From NCBI GenBank assembly GCA_910588955.1, contig CAJURQ010000004.1:62001-126000 (forward strand): a stretch of DNA of 64,000 bases, read 5' to 3'. Of the stretch, positions 41,686 through 51,169 are shown piece after piece. Source of the stretch: an uncultured Lachnospiraceae bacterium. Lineage in GTDB: Bacteria; Bacillota; Clostridia; Lachnospirales; Lachnospiraceae. Each line of letters starts with the position of its first letter. Position 1 is the first letter of the stretch. The notes beneath the pieces were generated by a model, which saw only the letters and a list, made by a program, of their open reading frames with translations, did not search any database and was not told the DNA's origin. The translations under genes were made by a program, and so were the position numbers.

Positions 41686-43101
41686 ATGCTTTTTTCCAGT
41701 ATCGTATTTTTGTTCATCTTCTTCCCGGTTGTGCTGATCTTGTACTACATGTTCTTCTTTTCCAGAGCGTGTCAGAATGTGATACTGCTGCTTGCCAGTC
41801 TCATTTTTTACGCGTGGGGAGAGCCGTTGTACGTGCTTTTGATGATCGCGTCCATTCTCGTCAACTCCCTGTTGGCGGGAATGATGCAGAAACTGAAGGG
41901 AGAGGGCGGCAGAAAAGTTTTGTTGTTCACTGCGGTCGCCTTGAATCTTGCGACCTTGTTTGTGTTTAAATATCTGGGGTTTGTGATGGAAATTTTCGGT
42001 GTAGAACCGGTGTCTTTGCCGCTGCCGATCGGTATTTCCTTTTTTACCTTTCAGGCAATGTCCTATGTGGTGGACGTGTACCGGGGAACGGTCAGGGCGG
42101 AGAATCCCTTCTATGTGGGACTCTACATCTCCTTCTTTCCACAGCTGATCGCCGGACCGATTATCCAGTACAACACGATAGCGGAACAGATTCGTCACAG
42201 AAAGTCAAGTTTTAATATGTTCTCCATGGGAATCTGCCGCTTTACGGTGGGGCTTGGCAAGAAGATTCTGCTCTCCAACTGTTTTGCGGGGATGGCGGAC
42301 AATATCTTCCGTTGGTCCATGATTGGCACGGAGCGGATGGCAGTGCCGGCGATGCTGGCGTGGCTTGGAAGTATTTCCTACAGCCTGCAGATTTATTATG
42401 ACTTTTCGGCGTATTCCGACATGGCGATCGGGCTTGGGCTCTGTTTTGGTTTTAAGTTTCCCGAGAACTTCAATTATCCTTACATTGCGGAATCGATCTC
42501 CGATTTCTGGAGAAGATGGCATATTTCCCTGACAGACTGGTTTCGGGAATACGTGTACTTTCCGCTTGGCGGCAGCCGCGTGAAAAATCAGGACTTTATG
42601 GTTCGCAACATGCTTGTGGTCTGGCTGTTGACAGGAATCTGGCACGGCGCGAACTGGACCTTTATTTTCTGGGGGCTGATGTATTTCGTGTTCCAGCTTG
42701 CGGAGCGTTTTTTCGAGTATCCGAAAAAGATAAAGAGCAGGTTTGTCAAACATTTTTATACGCTGATGATCGTCAATGCGCTCTGGGTGGTGTTCCGCGC
42801 GGAAAATCTCTATCAGGCGGGACGGTTTTTCATGAATATGCTGGGCGTAAACAACAACGGCTTTTACAGCGATTTGGCGGTAATGATGATCAGGGAAAAT
42901 TTTGTGTTTCTCGTTCTGGGCATTCTGTTTTCCATGCCGATTGCCAGAAACATGAATGAGATTCTCTATAAAAATCCGAAATCGCCGATTAGCCGGGTGG
43001 GCGTTCTCGCCTATCCGATCGGTCTGATGCTGCTTTTGATCGTGTGCGTGGCTTACATGGCAAGCGGTACGTACAATCCGTTTATTTACTTTAATTTCTA
43101 G
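41686..43101 (+). CDS. MBOAT-family O-acyltransferase (AlgI/WssH/DltB-like)
   Basis: 471 residues, about eleven transmembrane segments. Transfers acyl groups, usually acetyl, across the membrane onto a polysaccharide or wall polymer. MBOAT hallmarks: PLPIGISFFTFQAMSYVVDVYRG, SFFPQLIAGPI, SYSLQIYYDFSAYSDMAIG, FWRRWHISLTDWFREYVYFPLGGSR and the catalytic His about 320 in TGIWHGANW. The pattern is closest to AlgI-type alginate and cellulose O-acetylases. The partner DHHW protein is encoded 12 bases downstream, cellulose synthase after that, so acetylated cellulose is the simplest reading. Confidence 0.9.
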   Translation: MLFSSIVFLFIFFPVVLILYYMFFFSRACQNVILLLASLIFYAWGEPLYVLLMIASILVNSLLAGMMQKLKGEGGRKVLLFTAVALNLATLFVFKYLGFVMEIFGVEPVSLPLPIGISFFTFQAMSYVVDVYRGTVRAENPFYVGLYISFFPQLIAGPIIQYNTIAEQIRHRKSSFNMFSMGICRFTVGLGKKILLSNCFAGMADNIFRWSMIGTERMAVPAMLAWLGSISYSLQIYYDFSAYSDMAIGLGLCFGFKFPENFNYPYIAESISDFWRRWHISLTDWFREYVYFPLGGSRVKNQDFMVRNMLVVWLLTGIWHGANWTFIFWGLMYFVFQLAERFFEYPKKIKSRFVKHFYTLMIVNALWVVFRAENLYQAGRFFMNMLGVNNNGFYSDLAVMMIRENFVFLVLGILFSMPIARNMNEILYKNPKSPISRVGVLAYPIGLMLLLIVCVAYMASGTYNPFIYFNF

Positions 43102-43113
43102 CGGGGTGGCTTT

Positions 43114-44385
43114 GTGACAGGGAGAAAGGGAAGAAGAAAAAACGACCCGTTGAAGGCGTATATTTTGAGGAAACAGATCTTTGCCGTGCTCTTTTTGGCG
43201 GGCGTATTTGCCTATGCCGGAGTGAACGCGTGGTACGGCAAAGACGCGTGGGTGGAGACGGTGGAGGAGCGTCTGGCGGAGGGTATTTCGCTGCAGAGCG
43301 CTCCCGATACGATCGCTCAGACAGTCTCGGCTTTGGACGAGAGCATCATAAGCTCTATGTACGGACGGATGGAATTTATTGAGACATACTCTTATATACA
43401 GGTGCTTTTGGACAAGCGGGAGTTTAACAATTTCAGCTATATCAAGGATGAAGACGGCTATCTGCACTACGCCTCCTTTTTTCGGGAGGACACAAACGAC
43501 GCGGAGGAGTACGCCAGAAGGCTGCGCCGCCTGCAGGACTGCGTAGCGCTAAACGGGACGAAGGTACTGTTCTTCGTCACGCCCGGAAAGTATGTGCGGG
43601 GTGAGACGAAGTTCCGCACGGGAATGCCGGTCAACGACCCGGACACGATCGTGGACGAGACGCTGTTCTATATGAACCGCTATGGGATAGAGACGGTGGA
43701 CTGCAGAAAATATATTCCCAATGATGATCTCTCGATTCAAGACGCCTTTTTTAAGACAGACCATCACTGGACGATTCCGGCTGCCTTTGCGGCGACGCAG
43801 GTACTGGTGGATCAGATGAACGAAAAGTTTGACGCGGGACTTGATCCGGACGGATTTTATAGGAACCCGGCAAATTATGAGTTGGTGACATACCGCCGGG
43901 GTATGCTCGGATCAATGGGGCGGAAGACGGGGGCGAATTTCAGCGGACTGGAAGATTTCGAGGCGCTGTGGCCCACGTTTGAGCGAAAATTTGACAGGCA
44001 CTGTATGGGTGTGACGGACGCAACGCAGCATTTTCGCGGCGGCACGACAAAGTCCCTGATGGATACGGACGTGCTTTTAGAGCACGACAATATCTACAGC
44101 GATTCGCAGTACTCTCTCTACCTCAACGGACTGCGCCCCTACGAGCATATTGTCAATGAGGACAATCCGGAGGGCGTGAAAATTTTTGCGATCAGGGACT
44201 CTTATTTTTCGCCGATGATGGTATTCCTCGCGCCCATGTGCAGTGAGCTTGACGCTATCTGGTCGTTAGAGGAATCACATATGCTGGATATTGAAAGCTA
44301 TGTGAGGGAAAATAAATTTGACTATATCATTATGGAAATTTATCCCTACAACATCAACGGGGATGCGTTTAACTTTTTTAAGTAG
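43114..44385 (+). CDS. DHHW/AlgJ-type extracytoplasmic acyltransfer protein
   Basis: 423 residues. One N-terminal transmembrane helix (QIFAVLFLAGVFAYAGVNAW, about 18-37) holds the protein outside. An SGNH-like domain follows: GTKVLFFVTPGKYVR, then FFKTDHHWTIPAAF with the catalytic-type Asp-His motif about 216-218 and IFAIRDSYFSPMMVFLAP, where the Ser of the SGNH block would lie (RDSY). AlgJ/AlgX/DltD relatives pass acetyl from the MBOAT protein to the polymer. GTG start at 43114 with GGGGTGG before it. Directly between the MBOAT and cellulose synthase genes. Confidence 0.8.
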   Translation: MTGRKGRRKNDPLKAYILRKQIFAVLFLAGVFAYAGVNAWYGKDAWVETVEERLAEGISLQSAPDTIAQTVSALDESIISSMYGRMEFIETYSYIQVLLDKREFNNFSYIKDEDGYLHYASFFREDTNDAEEYARRLRRLQDCVALNGTKVLFFVTPGKYVRGETKFRTGMPVNDPDTIVDETLFYMNRYGIETVDCRKYIPNDDLSIQDAFFKTDHHWTIPAAFAATQVLVDQMNEKFDAGLDPDGFYRNPANYELVTYRRGMLGSMGRKTGANFSGLEDFEALWPTFERKFDRHCMGVTDATQHFRGGTTKSLMDTDVLLEHDNIYSDSQYSLYLNGLRPYEHIVNEDNPEGVKIFAIRDSYFSPMMVFLAPMCSELDAIWSLEESHMLDIESYVRENKFDYIIMEIYPYNINGDAFNFFK

Positions 44386-44396
44386 GGGGATTAAGG

Positions 44397-46742
44397 ATGA
44401 CGCGGAAAAGGGAAGGCTTCGGCGCGTACATGCGCGGCTTTTTTCATAACTGGAAGGGAAAAATCTGGTTTTTTGTGAATATGTTTTTCACCATCATGTA
44501 TCTGATGTGGAGAATCTTTTTTACGATTCCTTTTGAGTATGGGATTGTGTCTATTGTTGCGGGTATCGCGCTGCTTGTGGTGGAAGTGCTCGGTATGGTG
44601 GAGGCGTTCGTCCACTATGCCAACATGTACTCGGTGGAGGGTTATCCGTTCCCGGAAAACCTCCCCTTGGACGAGTTTCCGGATGTGGATGTTTTTGTGG
44701 CGACCTACAGCGAGGAAGTGGATCTGCTCTACAAGACGCTCCGGGGATGTACGAGGATGAAATACCCCGATCCGAAAAAGGTGCACATCTATCTGTGCGA
44801 TGACGGGCACAGAGAGGAGATGCGCGCGCTGGCGGCAAGGCTTGGCGTCAACTATCTGGACAGGGAGGATCACGAGGGCGCGAAGGCGGGAAACCTGAAC
44901 AACGCGTTGGCGCATTCTGGCTCGCCCTATGTGGTAACCTTCGATGCGGATATGATTCCGAGAAGCAACTTCCTGATGAAGACGATCCCCTATTTTGTGG
45001 ATGCGGAATTGAGAAACCGGGACAGGAAAGAGGAGGACAAAATCAAGCTCGGCTTTTTGCAGTCTCCGCAGAGTTTTTATAATCTGGATCTGTTTCAGTT
45101 TAATTTGTACTCGGAGTCCCGGATTCCCAATGAGCAGGATTACTTTTATAAAGATATACAAGTGGCGCGCACAAAGACGAACAGCGTGATCTACGGCGGA
45201 TCCAACACGGTGCTTTTGAGGGAGGCGTTAGAAGCGATAGGCGGTTTTTACACCGGGGCGATCACGGAAGATTTTGCAACGGGCATCTTGATTGAGAAGA
45301 AACAGTATGTGAGTCTTGGCACGGCGGAACCGCTTGCGTCGGGGCTTTCGCCGCAGGATTTAAAAGATCTGGTACAGCAGAGGACACGCTGGGCGAGGGG
45401 CGTGATTGCCACAGGCAGAAAGATGCATATTTTTACCGCGTCGGAGCTGAATTTTTCGCAGAAGATGAATTACTGGGCGTCCATCTGGTACTGGTATGCG
45501 CCTTTGAAGCGGCTGATCTATATCATGTCGCCGATTCTGTACGCCACGTTCGGATTTATGGTGTTTAAGTGTACGCTGGCGCAGGTGCTGATTTTCTGGC
45601 TGCCGATGTATATCAGCAGTAACATCAGCCTGCGGATGCTCTCGCGCAATATCCGCTCAACCAAATGGACGAGTATTTATGAGACGGTGCTTTTCCCGTA
45701 TATGCTTCTGCCCGTACTGTTTGAGTCGGTTGGTATTTCGATGAAGAAATTCAAGGTTACCAGCAAGGGAGAGCAGAAGAACGAGAAGGGGAAAAACTTC
45801 CTCTATTCCATTCCCTTTTTGATTTTGATTGTGCTCTCGGTGTGGGGAATTTTCCGCTGTATTCTGATCATGCTCGACAGCGGCTCGTTCGGACCGATCG
45901 TTGTGCTTTTCTGGTTGATCAACAACCTGTTTTTGCTTGTCATGTCGCTGTTTTTTGTGGATGGGCGGATCCCGTACCGGAAGACCGAGCGGGTTTTGGT
46001 GCGTATGCCCTGCAAGGTCAAGTATAAGGGAGAGATCTACACTGGCATGACGAAGGACGCCTCTGAGGCAGGCATTTCCATGACGCTGCCCAAACCGTAT
46101 TTCTTCGAGGAAAATGAGAATGTGGAAATCTTTCTGGACACGGAGGACTATCATGTGGATATGTTTGCAACGGTGGTGCATGTGAGCCAACGGGATGACG
46201 ACTGGGTTTATTCCATGAAAGTCACCGACATAAACGGCAGCTACGACGAACTTCTGGGAATCCTCTACGACAGAATCCCCACCGTCCCGACGGAAATTAA
46301 GAAGGACAGCGGCAGCTTTGAGGATTTGAAGCTGAACCTGAAAAAGCGTGTGACCCCGCCCTTTTACCAGAAGCGGAACTATCCCCGCGTTTTGATTGAC
46401 GACCAGATCCGCTGCCTGAATGAAGGAATTGACGCAGTGAAAGTCTTTGACTTTAACTATGTCTGCGTGACGGTGGAAGATGATGGTATGCCAAAGGACT
46501 TGCGGCTTGCGGTGAGTGATGATATCATTTTGGAGTGCCGGTTTGAAAATGAGATTCGCAAAGGTCTGCATCTCTACAATGTAGTCAATTATAAAGAGCT
46601 TGTGGATCGGAAGAAGACGAGAAGCGAACTGCTTGACTGGCTCGTCATACATTGCGGGAAGAGAGAAGAGGCGGAGGGAGAAGCTGTGAAGGCAGATTCT
46701 GGCAAGAAGGAAGATTTCAGCGAGATAGGGCTGCTGGGGTGA
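44397..46742 (+). CDS. bcsA: Cellulose synthase catalytic subunit with PilZ domain (BcsA-type)
   Basis: 781-residue membrane GT2 processive synthase. Two N-terminal helices, then the glycosyltransferase core: VATYSE (about 101-106), DDG (135-137), substrate-binding DAD (183-185), catalytic TED (290-292) and acceptor-binding QQRTRW (327-332). C-terminal helices (about 360-520) form the channel. A PilZ domain follows with RKTER (528-532) and DASEAG (554-559), matching the RxxxR...(D/N)xSxxG c-di-GMP site. So activity should require c-di-GMP. A tail of about 150 residues extends beyond PilZ, with no recognised domain. No BcsB-type partner is encoded nearby. Confidence 0.92.
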   Translation: MTRKREGFGAYMRGFFHNWKGKIWFFVNMFFTIMYLMWRIFFTIPFEYGIVSIVAGIALLVVEVLGMVEAFVHYANMYSVEGYPFPENLPLDEFPDVDVFVATYSEEVDLLYKTLRGCTRMKYPDPKKVHIYLCDDGHREEMRALAARLGVNYLDREDHEGAKAGNLNNALAHSGSPYVVTFDADMIPRSNFLMKTIPYFVDAELRNRDRKEEDKIKLGFLQSPQSFYNLDLFQFNLYSESRIPNEQDYFYKDIQVARTKTNSVIYGGSNTVLLREALEAIGGFYTGAITEDFATGILIEKKQYVSLGTAEPLASGLSPQDLKDLVQQRTRWARGVIATGRKMHIFTASELNFSQKMNYWASIWYWYAPLKRLIYIMSPILYATFGFMVFKCTLAQVLIFWLPMYISSNISLRMLSRNIRSTKWTSIYETVLFPYMLLPVLFESVGISMKKFKVTSKGEQKNEKGKNFLYSIPFLILIVLSVWGIFRCILIMLDSGSFGPIVVLFWLINNLFLLVMSLFFVDGRIPYRKTERVLVRMPCKVKYKGEIYTGMTKDASEAGISMTLPKPYFFEENENVEIFLDTEDYHVDMFATVVHVSQRDDDWVYSMKVTDINGSYDELLGILYDRIPTVPTEIKKDSGSFEDLKLNLKKRVTPPFYQKRNYPRVLIDDQIRCLNEGIDAVKVFDFNYVCVTVEDDGMPKDLRLAVSDDIILECRFENEIRKGLHLYNVVNYKELVDRKKTRSELLDWLVIHCGKREEAEGEAVKADSGKKEDFSEIGLLG

Positions 46743-46753
46743 CGGGAGAAAAT

Positions 46754-47839
46754 ATGAAGAAAAAAACGGCGGCAGGTCTGGGCGGACTGCTTGTTCTTTT
46801 CGCAATGGCGGGAGCGGCTTTTCTGCTTGCGGACAGGACGCGGGCGCTTCGGTTTGTCGGCAATATGGGAGCGGGAATCAATTTGGGAAATACGCTGGAT
46901 TCCACGGGACTGCGGGATTACAGACCGGATGCCGGCGATCTGGAATATGAGACATACTGGGGAAATCCGACGGCGGACGCGGAGACCTTCCAGGCAATGA
47001 AGGAGGCGGGCTTTGGCACGGTGCGGATCCCGGTTACATGGGAGGATCATCTGGACGAGTCTCATCACATTTCTGACCTGTGGATGAACCGGGTGCAGGA
47101 AGTGGCGGACATGGCGCTTGCTGCGGATCTATACGTGATACTGGATTTGCACCATGAGGAGTGGCTGGATCTGAAAATAGAGCGGGCGCAGGAGATAGAG
47201 ACGGAATTTGCGACGGTCTGGGAGCAAATTGCGGAGTGGTTTCGGGATTATGACGAAAAGCTGCTGTTTGAGGCCATGAACGAGCCGAGACTGCGGGACA
47301 GTGAGGTGGAGTGGACTTCGGGCACGGAGGAACTGCGCGCCATGGTCAACGACCTGAACGCTGTCTTTGTGGAGACGGTGAGGGCTTCGGGAGGCGGCAA
47401 CCGAAAACGCTATCTGCTTGTCAGCCCGTATGTGAATAATAACGAGACGGATGCCATGCAGGGGCTTGTCCTGCCGGACGACAATCGTCTGATCGTGTCG
47501 GTGCATATGTATACGCCCTACAGCTTCTGCCAGAAGGAAGAGGGCGATACGCAGTGGGATGATGCAGAGACGAGAGAGCGGATTGCGCAGGCATTCTCTG
47601 AGATGAACCGTCTGTTTGTGGAGCGGAATGTGCCCGTGATTCTCACGGAGTTTGGCTGTGTGGATAAGGGGAATACAAAGGAGCGTCTGGCGTGGACCAA
47701 CTACTATATGGAGCAGTCGCGCCGCTGCGGGGTTCCCTGTATCTGGTGGGACTGCGGGGCGTATGCGCTGCTTGACAGGGAGAGTAAAACGTGGAGGTTT
47801 CCCGAAATTGTGGAGGCGTTGACTCGGGAAATGCCCTGA
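46754..47839 (+). CDS. GH5 endo-beta-1,4-glucanase
   Basis: 361 residues. N-terminal membrane helix or signal peptide (AAGLGGLLVLFAMAGAAFLLA, no clear cleavage site). GH5 barrel: GINLGNTLDS, GFGTVRIPVTWEDH, VILDLHHEEW, acid/base Glu about 177 in EAMNEPR, VSVHMYTPYSF, nucleophile Glu about 299 in ILTEFGCVD and the final WWDCGAYALL. In cellulose operons such cellulases (BcsZ/CcsZ role) trim or clear nascent glucan and aid export. ATG 46754 follows GGGAGAA; the longer frame from 46652 overlaps the synthase and is rejected. Confidence 0.9.
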   Translation: MKKKTAAGLGGLLVLFAMAGAAFLLADRTRALRFVGNMGAGINLGNTLDSTGLRDYRPDAGDLEYETYWGNPTADAETFQAMKEAGFGTVRIPVTWEDHLDESHHISDLWMNRVQEVADMALAADLYVILDLHHEEWLDLKIERAQEIETEFATVWEQIAEWFRDYDEKLLFEAMNEPRLRDSEVEWTSGTEELRAMVNDLNAVFVETVRASGGGNRKRYLLVSPYVNNNETDAMQGLVLPDDNRLIVSVHMYTPYSFCQKEEGDTQWDDAETRERIAQAFSEMNRLFVERNVPVILTEFGCVDKGNTKERLAWTNYYMEQSRRCGVPCIWWDCGAYALLDRESKTWRFPEIVEALTREMP

Positions 47840-47902
47840 CGATTTTCTGAGAGAGAATCGATACAGAAGTAGAGACTGCAGCAATGTAGGAGTGTGTAAC
47901 AT

Positions 47903-49018
47903 ATGAACAAGTATGTACAAAGGAGCGCGGCTGCGTTCGCGCTGACGGCGCTTGCTGGGTGGCTGTTTTTTCCGGCGGCGGTGCAGGCGGCTCCGGAGAA
48001 GACGGATGAGACTTCCGTGCAGGCGGAATATGAAGCATACTATGATCGCTTCCTGTCCATAGAGAATCGGGATGGGATCGCGGGCGGCGGTTTTCTTGTA
48101 GTGGAAGATCAGATTTTCCCGTTAGACCCGGACGACGAGGAAAGCATTTTGATGGTGCCGGCGTTTGACGAGAAATATAATCGGCTGGCGTTGTTTATTG
48201 TAGACGTGGACGGACAGATTCTCTACCGGACGGAGCAGCTGGAGACAAATTACTGCGTCAGGGGACGGATGCGGCAGCCCGTGCAGACCATTGCGGCGGT
48301 CTCCTTTCAGGATCTGAACCGGGACGGCAGGATGGATATCGTTCTCATCACCTCCTGTCTCAATGAGAGCGGCGTCTACGCCGGGGAGACTTACAAGGTC
48401 GGGGACGTGCTTTTCCAGAATCAGACGGGGAACGGTTTTTACAGGGACTATCGGATCTCGGAGAAGATCAACCGCTTCGGGATGAACAAGAGCGCGGACT
48501 CCATTGCGGCTTTTGTCAGGGACGGGGATTCCACGGAATTTTTGTACACGGCGACCACGCTTCGGGAGCTGCAAAGAAACCGTTTCCGGGTGATTCCGGA
48601 GCAGTGCTATCTGCGTACCTTCGGCAAGTTGGGGAAATTGCAGGTGACGCCGGGGACATACCGGATTGCGGATTACGACATTTTTATGATTTATCTGGTG
48701 AACGAGCAGGGGGATATTGTTTCTGTGCTGCAGCCGATGGGGGAGTACGACAATCTCTATGCGTTAAAGGGCGTGACATGCCGCGACATTGACGGTGACG
48801 GGCTCAAGGATATCGTGATCCTTGCCAGATACAGCTATGAGGGCGAAAACGGAGAGCTTCTCATAGAGAGCGATTATCGGATATATTATCAGAGAACCGG
48901 CGGGTTCGAGCCGGACACGGAAATCCGGGACGCCTATCGGTGCAGCGACGAGGACACAATGGAAATACTGGTAGAGAAAGCGCGGGCTTATTGGGGGTGG
49001 CAGTCCACAAATGATTAG
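47903..49018 (+). CDS. Exported FG-GAP/EF-loop protein of the polysaccharide cluster
   Basis: 371 residues with a clear signal peptide (MNKYVQRSAAAFALTALAGW to AVQAA, cleavage after about residue 29). Two calcium-loop segments of the type DxNxDGxxD occur: DLNRDGRMD (137-145) and DIDGDGLKD (295-303), each followed by IV(L/I), as in FG-GAP/VCBS beta-propeller repeats. No other domain recognised. Located between the cellulase and the two-component genes, and overlapping the regulator start by eight bases. Could bind the extruded polymer or stand in for a periplasmic export partner; this is inference. Confidence 0.7.
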   Translation: MNKYVQRSAAAFALTALAGWLFFPAAVQAAPEKTDETSVQAEYEAYYDRFLSIENRDGIAGGGFLVVEDQIFPLDPDDEESILMVPAFDEKYNRLALFIVDVDGQILYRTEQLETNYCVRGRMRQPVQTIAAVSFQDLNRDGRMDIVLITSCLNESGVYAGETYKVGDVLFQNQTGNGFYRDYRISEKINRFGMNKSADSIAAFVRDGDSTEFLYTATTLRELQRNRFRVIPEQCYLRTFGKLGKLQVTPGTYRIADYDIFMIYLVNEQGDIVSVLQPMGEYDNLYALKGVTCRDIDGDGLKDIVILARYSYEGENGELLIESDYRIYYQRTGGFEPDTEIRDAYRCSDEDTMEILVEKARAYWGWQSTND

Positions 49019-49670
49019 GATACTGATTGTAGATGATGAAAAACCGATCTGTGATTTGATCGACCTAAATCTGACTTCCGCAGGGTATCACTGCACGGCG
49101 GTGCAGGATGGTCTGGAGGCGATTGACCTGATCGAGAAGGAAGAGTTTGAGCTGGTTCTTCTCGATATCATGCTGCCGGGAGCGGACGGGTATGATGTGA
49201 TGGAGTACATACGCCCGCTGGGGATTCCGGTGATTTTTATCACCGCCAAGCATGAGGTGAAAAACCGGGTGAAAGGGCTGAAGTTGGGAGCTGACGACTA
49301 TCTCGTAAAACCTTTCGATGTGGTGGAGCTGGTGGCGAGAGTGGAGGCGGTGCTCAGGCGTTACAACAAGGCGGAGCAGCATCTCACAGCGGGGGACGTG
49401 ACGGTGGATGTGGACGCCCGCAGGGTGACCAAGGCGGGACGCCCCGTGGAACTGACGAACAAAGAGTTCGGACTGCTTCTTCTTTTTATGAAAAATAAAA
49501 ACGTCGCGCTGTTTCGGGAAACATTATATGAAAAGGTGTGGGAAGGGGAATACTTTGCGGACAGCAGGACGCTTGACCTGCATGTACAGCGTTTACGGAA
49601 AAAGCTGGGTTGGGAGCATAGTCTGGTGGCGGTGTACAAGGTGGGCTACCGTTTAGAGGTGCAGGAATGA
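49011..49670 (+). CDS. OmpR-family response regulator
   Basis: 219 residues. Receiver domain with acidic pocket (VDDE at 8-10), phospho-acceptor Asp about 52 (LVLLDIMLPG), Thr in FITAK and Lys about 100 (DDYLVKPFD). The C-terminal winged helix ends with FADSRTLDLHVQRLRKKLGW and VYKVGYRLEV, the OmpR/PhoB class that binds direct repeats spaced by one helical turn. The start overlaps the preceding gene and its stop overlaps the kinase start (ATGA). The 11-bp-phased repeats at 52111-52172 are a candidate target. Confidence 0.92.
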   Translation: MIRILIVDDEKPICDLIDLNLTSAGYHCTAVQDGLEAIDLIEKEEFELVLLDIMLPGADGYDVMEYIRPLGIPVIFITAKHEVKNRVKGLKLGADDYLVKPFDVVELVARVEAVLRRYNKAEQHLTAGDVTVDVDARRVTKAGRPVELTNKEFGLLLLFMKNKNVALFRETLYEKVWEGEYFADSRTLDLHVQRLRKKLGWEHSLVAVYKVGYRLEVQE

Positions 49671-51127
49671 AATTTTCAATCAAATTAGTGCTGTCTACCA
49701 TGATCGTGCTGGCGTTGGCGCTTGGATTCAGCGGGTTTTACTTTGTAAATTATGTGTTTGAGACTTCTCTGGACAGGGAGGTGGGACAGGCGCTCGACGA
49801 GAGCAGTATTCTGGGCTTTGCCTTTGAGACGGCGGCATTAAACGTCCCCCTCAAGTACAGCGTTCTGCCCGACAGCGTGGTGGATGAGATTGCGTCCAAG
49901 CTGGAGATGGGCGGACAGGGCGGCGGACGTCTCTTGCGGATTGCCGACGAGGAGAAAAACATATTATATACGAGCGGCGGATTTACCGCAGACGAGGGGC
50001 TGCTCCCGCAGACAGATGAGCATACCAAATCCTACCGCGTGATCCGCGCGCAGGACAGCTTCTATGTGCACACCTGCGAGTCCATCAACGCGCTGAACCG
50101 GATTTTGTATCTGGAAACCATGAAGGATGTGACGGGAGTGTTCACGGAGCGCGCCATGGGCTTTTCGCTGTATCGGAAAGTGACGGTGGTCATACTGTTG
50201 ACTGGCACAGTCATTATGTTGGTTATCGCCTCCTTCCTGACAAAGCCGATACGGCTGCTGACTCAGGCGACAAGAAAGATGGCGGCGGGGGATTACACAT
50301 ACCGCGCCAGACAGATCAGCCGGGACGAGCTTGGGCAGCTCACCGGAGATTTCAACGGGATGGCAAATGCGCTGGAGGAAAATATAAACGCGCTGGAGGA
50401 GGAGATCGAGGCGAGAGAAGAGTTTATGGGCGCTTTTGCCCACGAACTGAAGACGCCCCTGACAGCGATCATCGGCTACGCGGACATGCTGCGCTCCCAC
50501 AAGATGGACGAGGAAAAGAGCATCATGTCGGCGAATTATATCTACACGGAGGGAAAACGCTTGGAGGCAATGTCCTTCCGCCTTCTGGATATCATCGTGG
50601 CGAAGCAGGAGGAGGCGCAGCTGCAGGAGACGCCCGTAGGAGAATTGTTTTCATACCTGCAGGAAATGTTTGCGGAGAAAAAGGATGCGGACATCCGCTT
50701 TATCCACGAGGAAGCCGTGGTGCGGATGGAGGCGAATCTGATCAAGACGGTGCTGGTCAATCTGATCGACAATGCCTGCAAGGCGTCGGAACCGGTCAGA
50801 ATGCCTGCGGCGGGTGAAGAGGATATTGCGGCAGACGAGGCGGCGGCGTCTGGCGGAAAAGCGGGCGTGGTCGAGGTGACGGGGCAGACGGTAGATGACG
50901 GCTATCGAATCGCGGTGAGGGATTACGGGATCGGCATACCGGAGGCAGAGCAGGGCAAGATTGTCAAGGCGTTTTATATGGTGGACAAGTCCCGGGCGAG
51001 AAGCAAGAACGGGGCGGGGCTCGGGCTTGCGCTCTGCGCGGAGATTTTAAAGATACATCACAGCCAATTACAGATTGAGAGCAAGGTTGGGGAAGGCTCC
51101 TGTTTTAGCTTTGTCCTTGCACCTTAG
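49667..51127 (+). CDS. Sensor histidine kinase of the polysaccharide cluster
   Basis: 486 residues. Transmembrane helix 1 (about 7-30), extracytoplasmic sensor loop of about 140 residues, transmembrane helix 2 (about 171-190), HAMP (FLTKPIRLLTQATRKMAAGDYTYRA), HisKA with His about 259 in FAHELKTPLTAIIGY, then HATPase: N box NLIDNACKAS, G1 DYGIGIP, G2 GAGLGLAL. An Ala/Glu-rich insertion of about 20 residues (EEDIAADEAAASGGKAG) interrupts the ATPase domain after the N box. Translationally coupled to the regulator. Signal unknown. Confidence 0.9.
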   Translation: MKFSIKLVLSTMIVLALALGFSGFYFVNYVFETSLDREVGQALDESSILGFAFETAALNVPLKYSVLPDSVVDEIASKLEMGGQGGGRLLRIADEEKNILYTSGGFTADEGLLPQTDEHTKSYRVIRAQDSFYVHTCESINALNRILYLETMKDVTGVFTERAMGFSLYRKVTVVILLTGTVIMLVIASFLTKPIRLLTQATRKMAAGDYTYRARQISRDELGQLTGDFNGMANALEENINALEEEIEAREEFMGAFAHELKTPLTAIIGYADMLRSHKMDEEKSIMSANYIYTEGKRLEAMSFRLLDIIVAKQEEAQLQETPVGELFSYLQEMFAEKKDADIRFIHEEAVVRMEANLIKTVLVNLIDNACKASEPVRMPAAGEEDIAADEAAASGGKAGVVEVTGQTVDDGYRIAVRDYGIGIPEAEQGKIVKAFYMVDKSRARSKNGAGLGLALCAEILKIHHSQLQIESKVGEGSCFSFVLAP

Positions 51128-51169
51128 CGGTGCAAGGTTTGAGATGCACACATGCGGAGAATAAGACAA

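Noticed and set aside
42205..43467. A 420-codon minus-strand frame across the MBOAT gene
   Set aside because: Shadow of the MBOAT and DHHW genes; no ribosome site and rich in His/Gln/Arg as expected of such frames.
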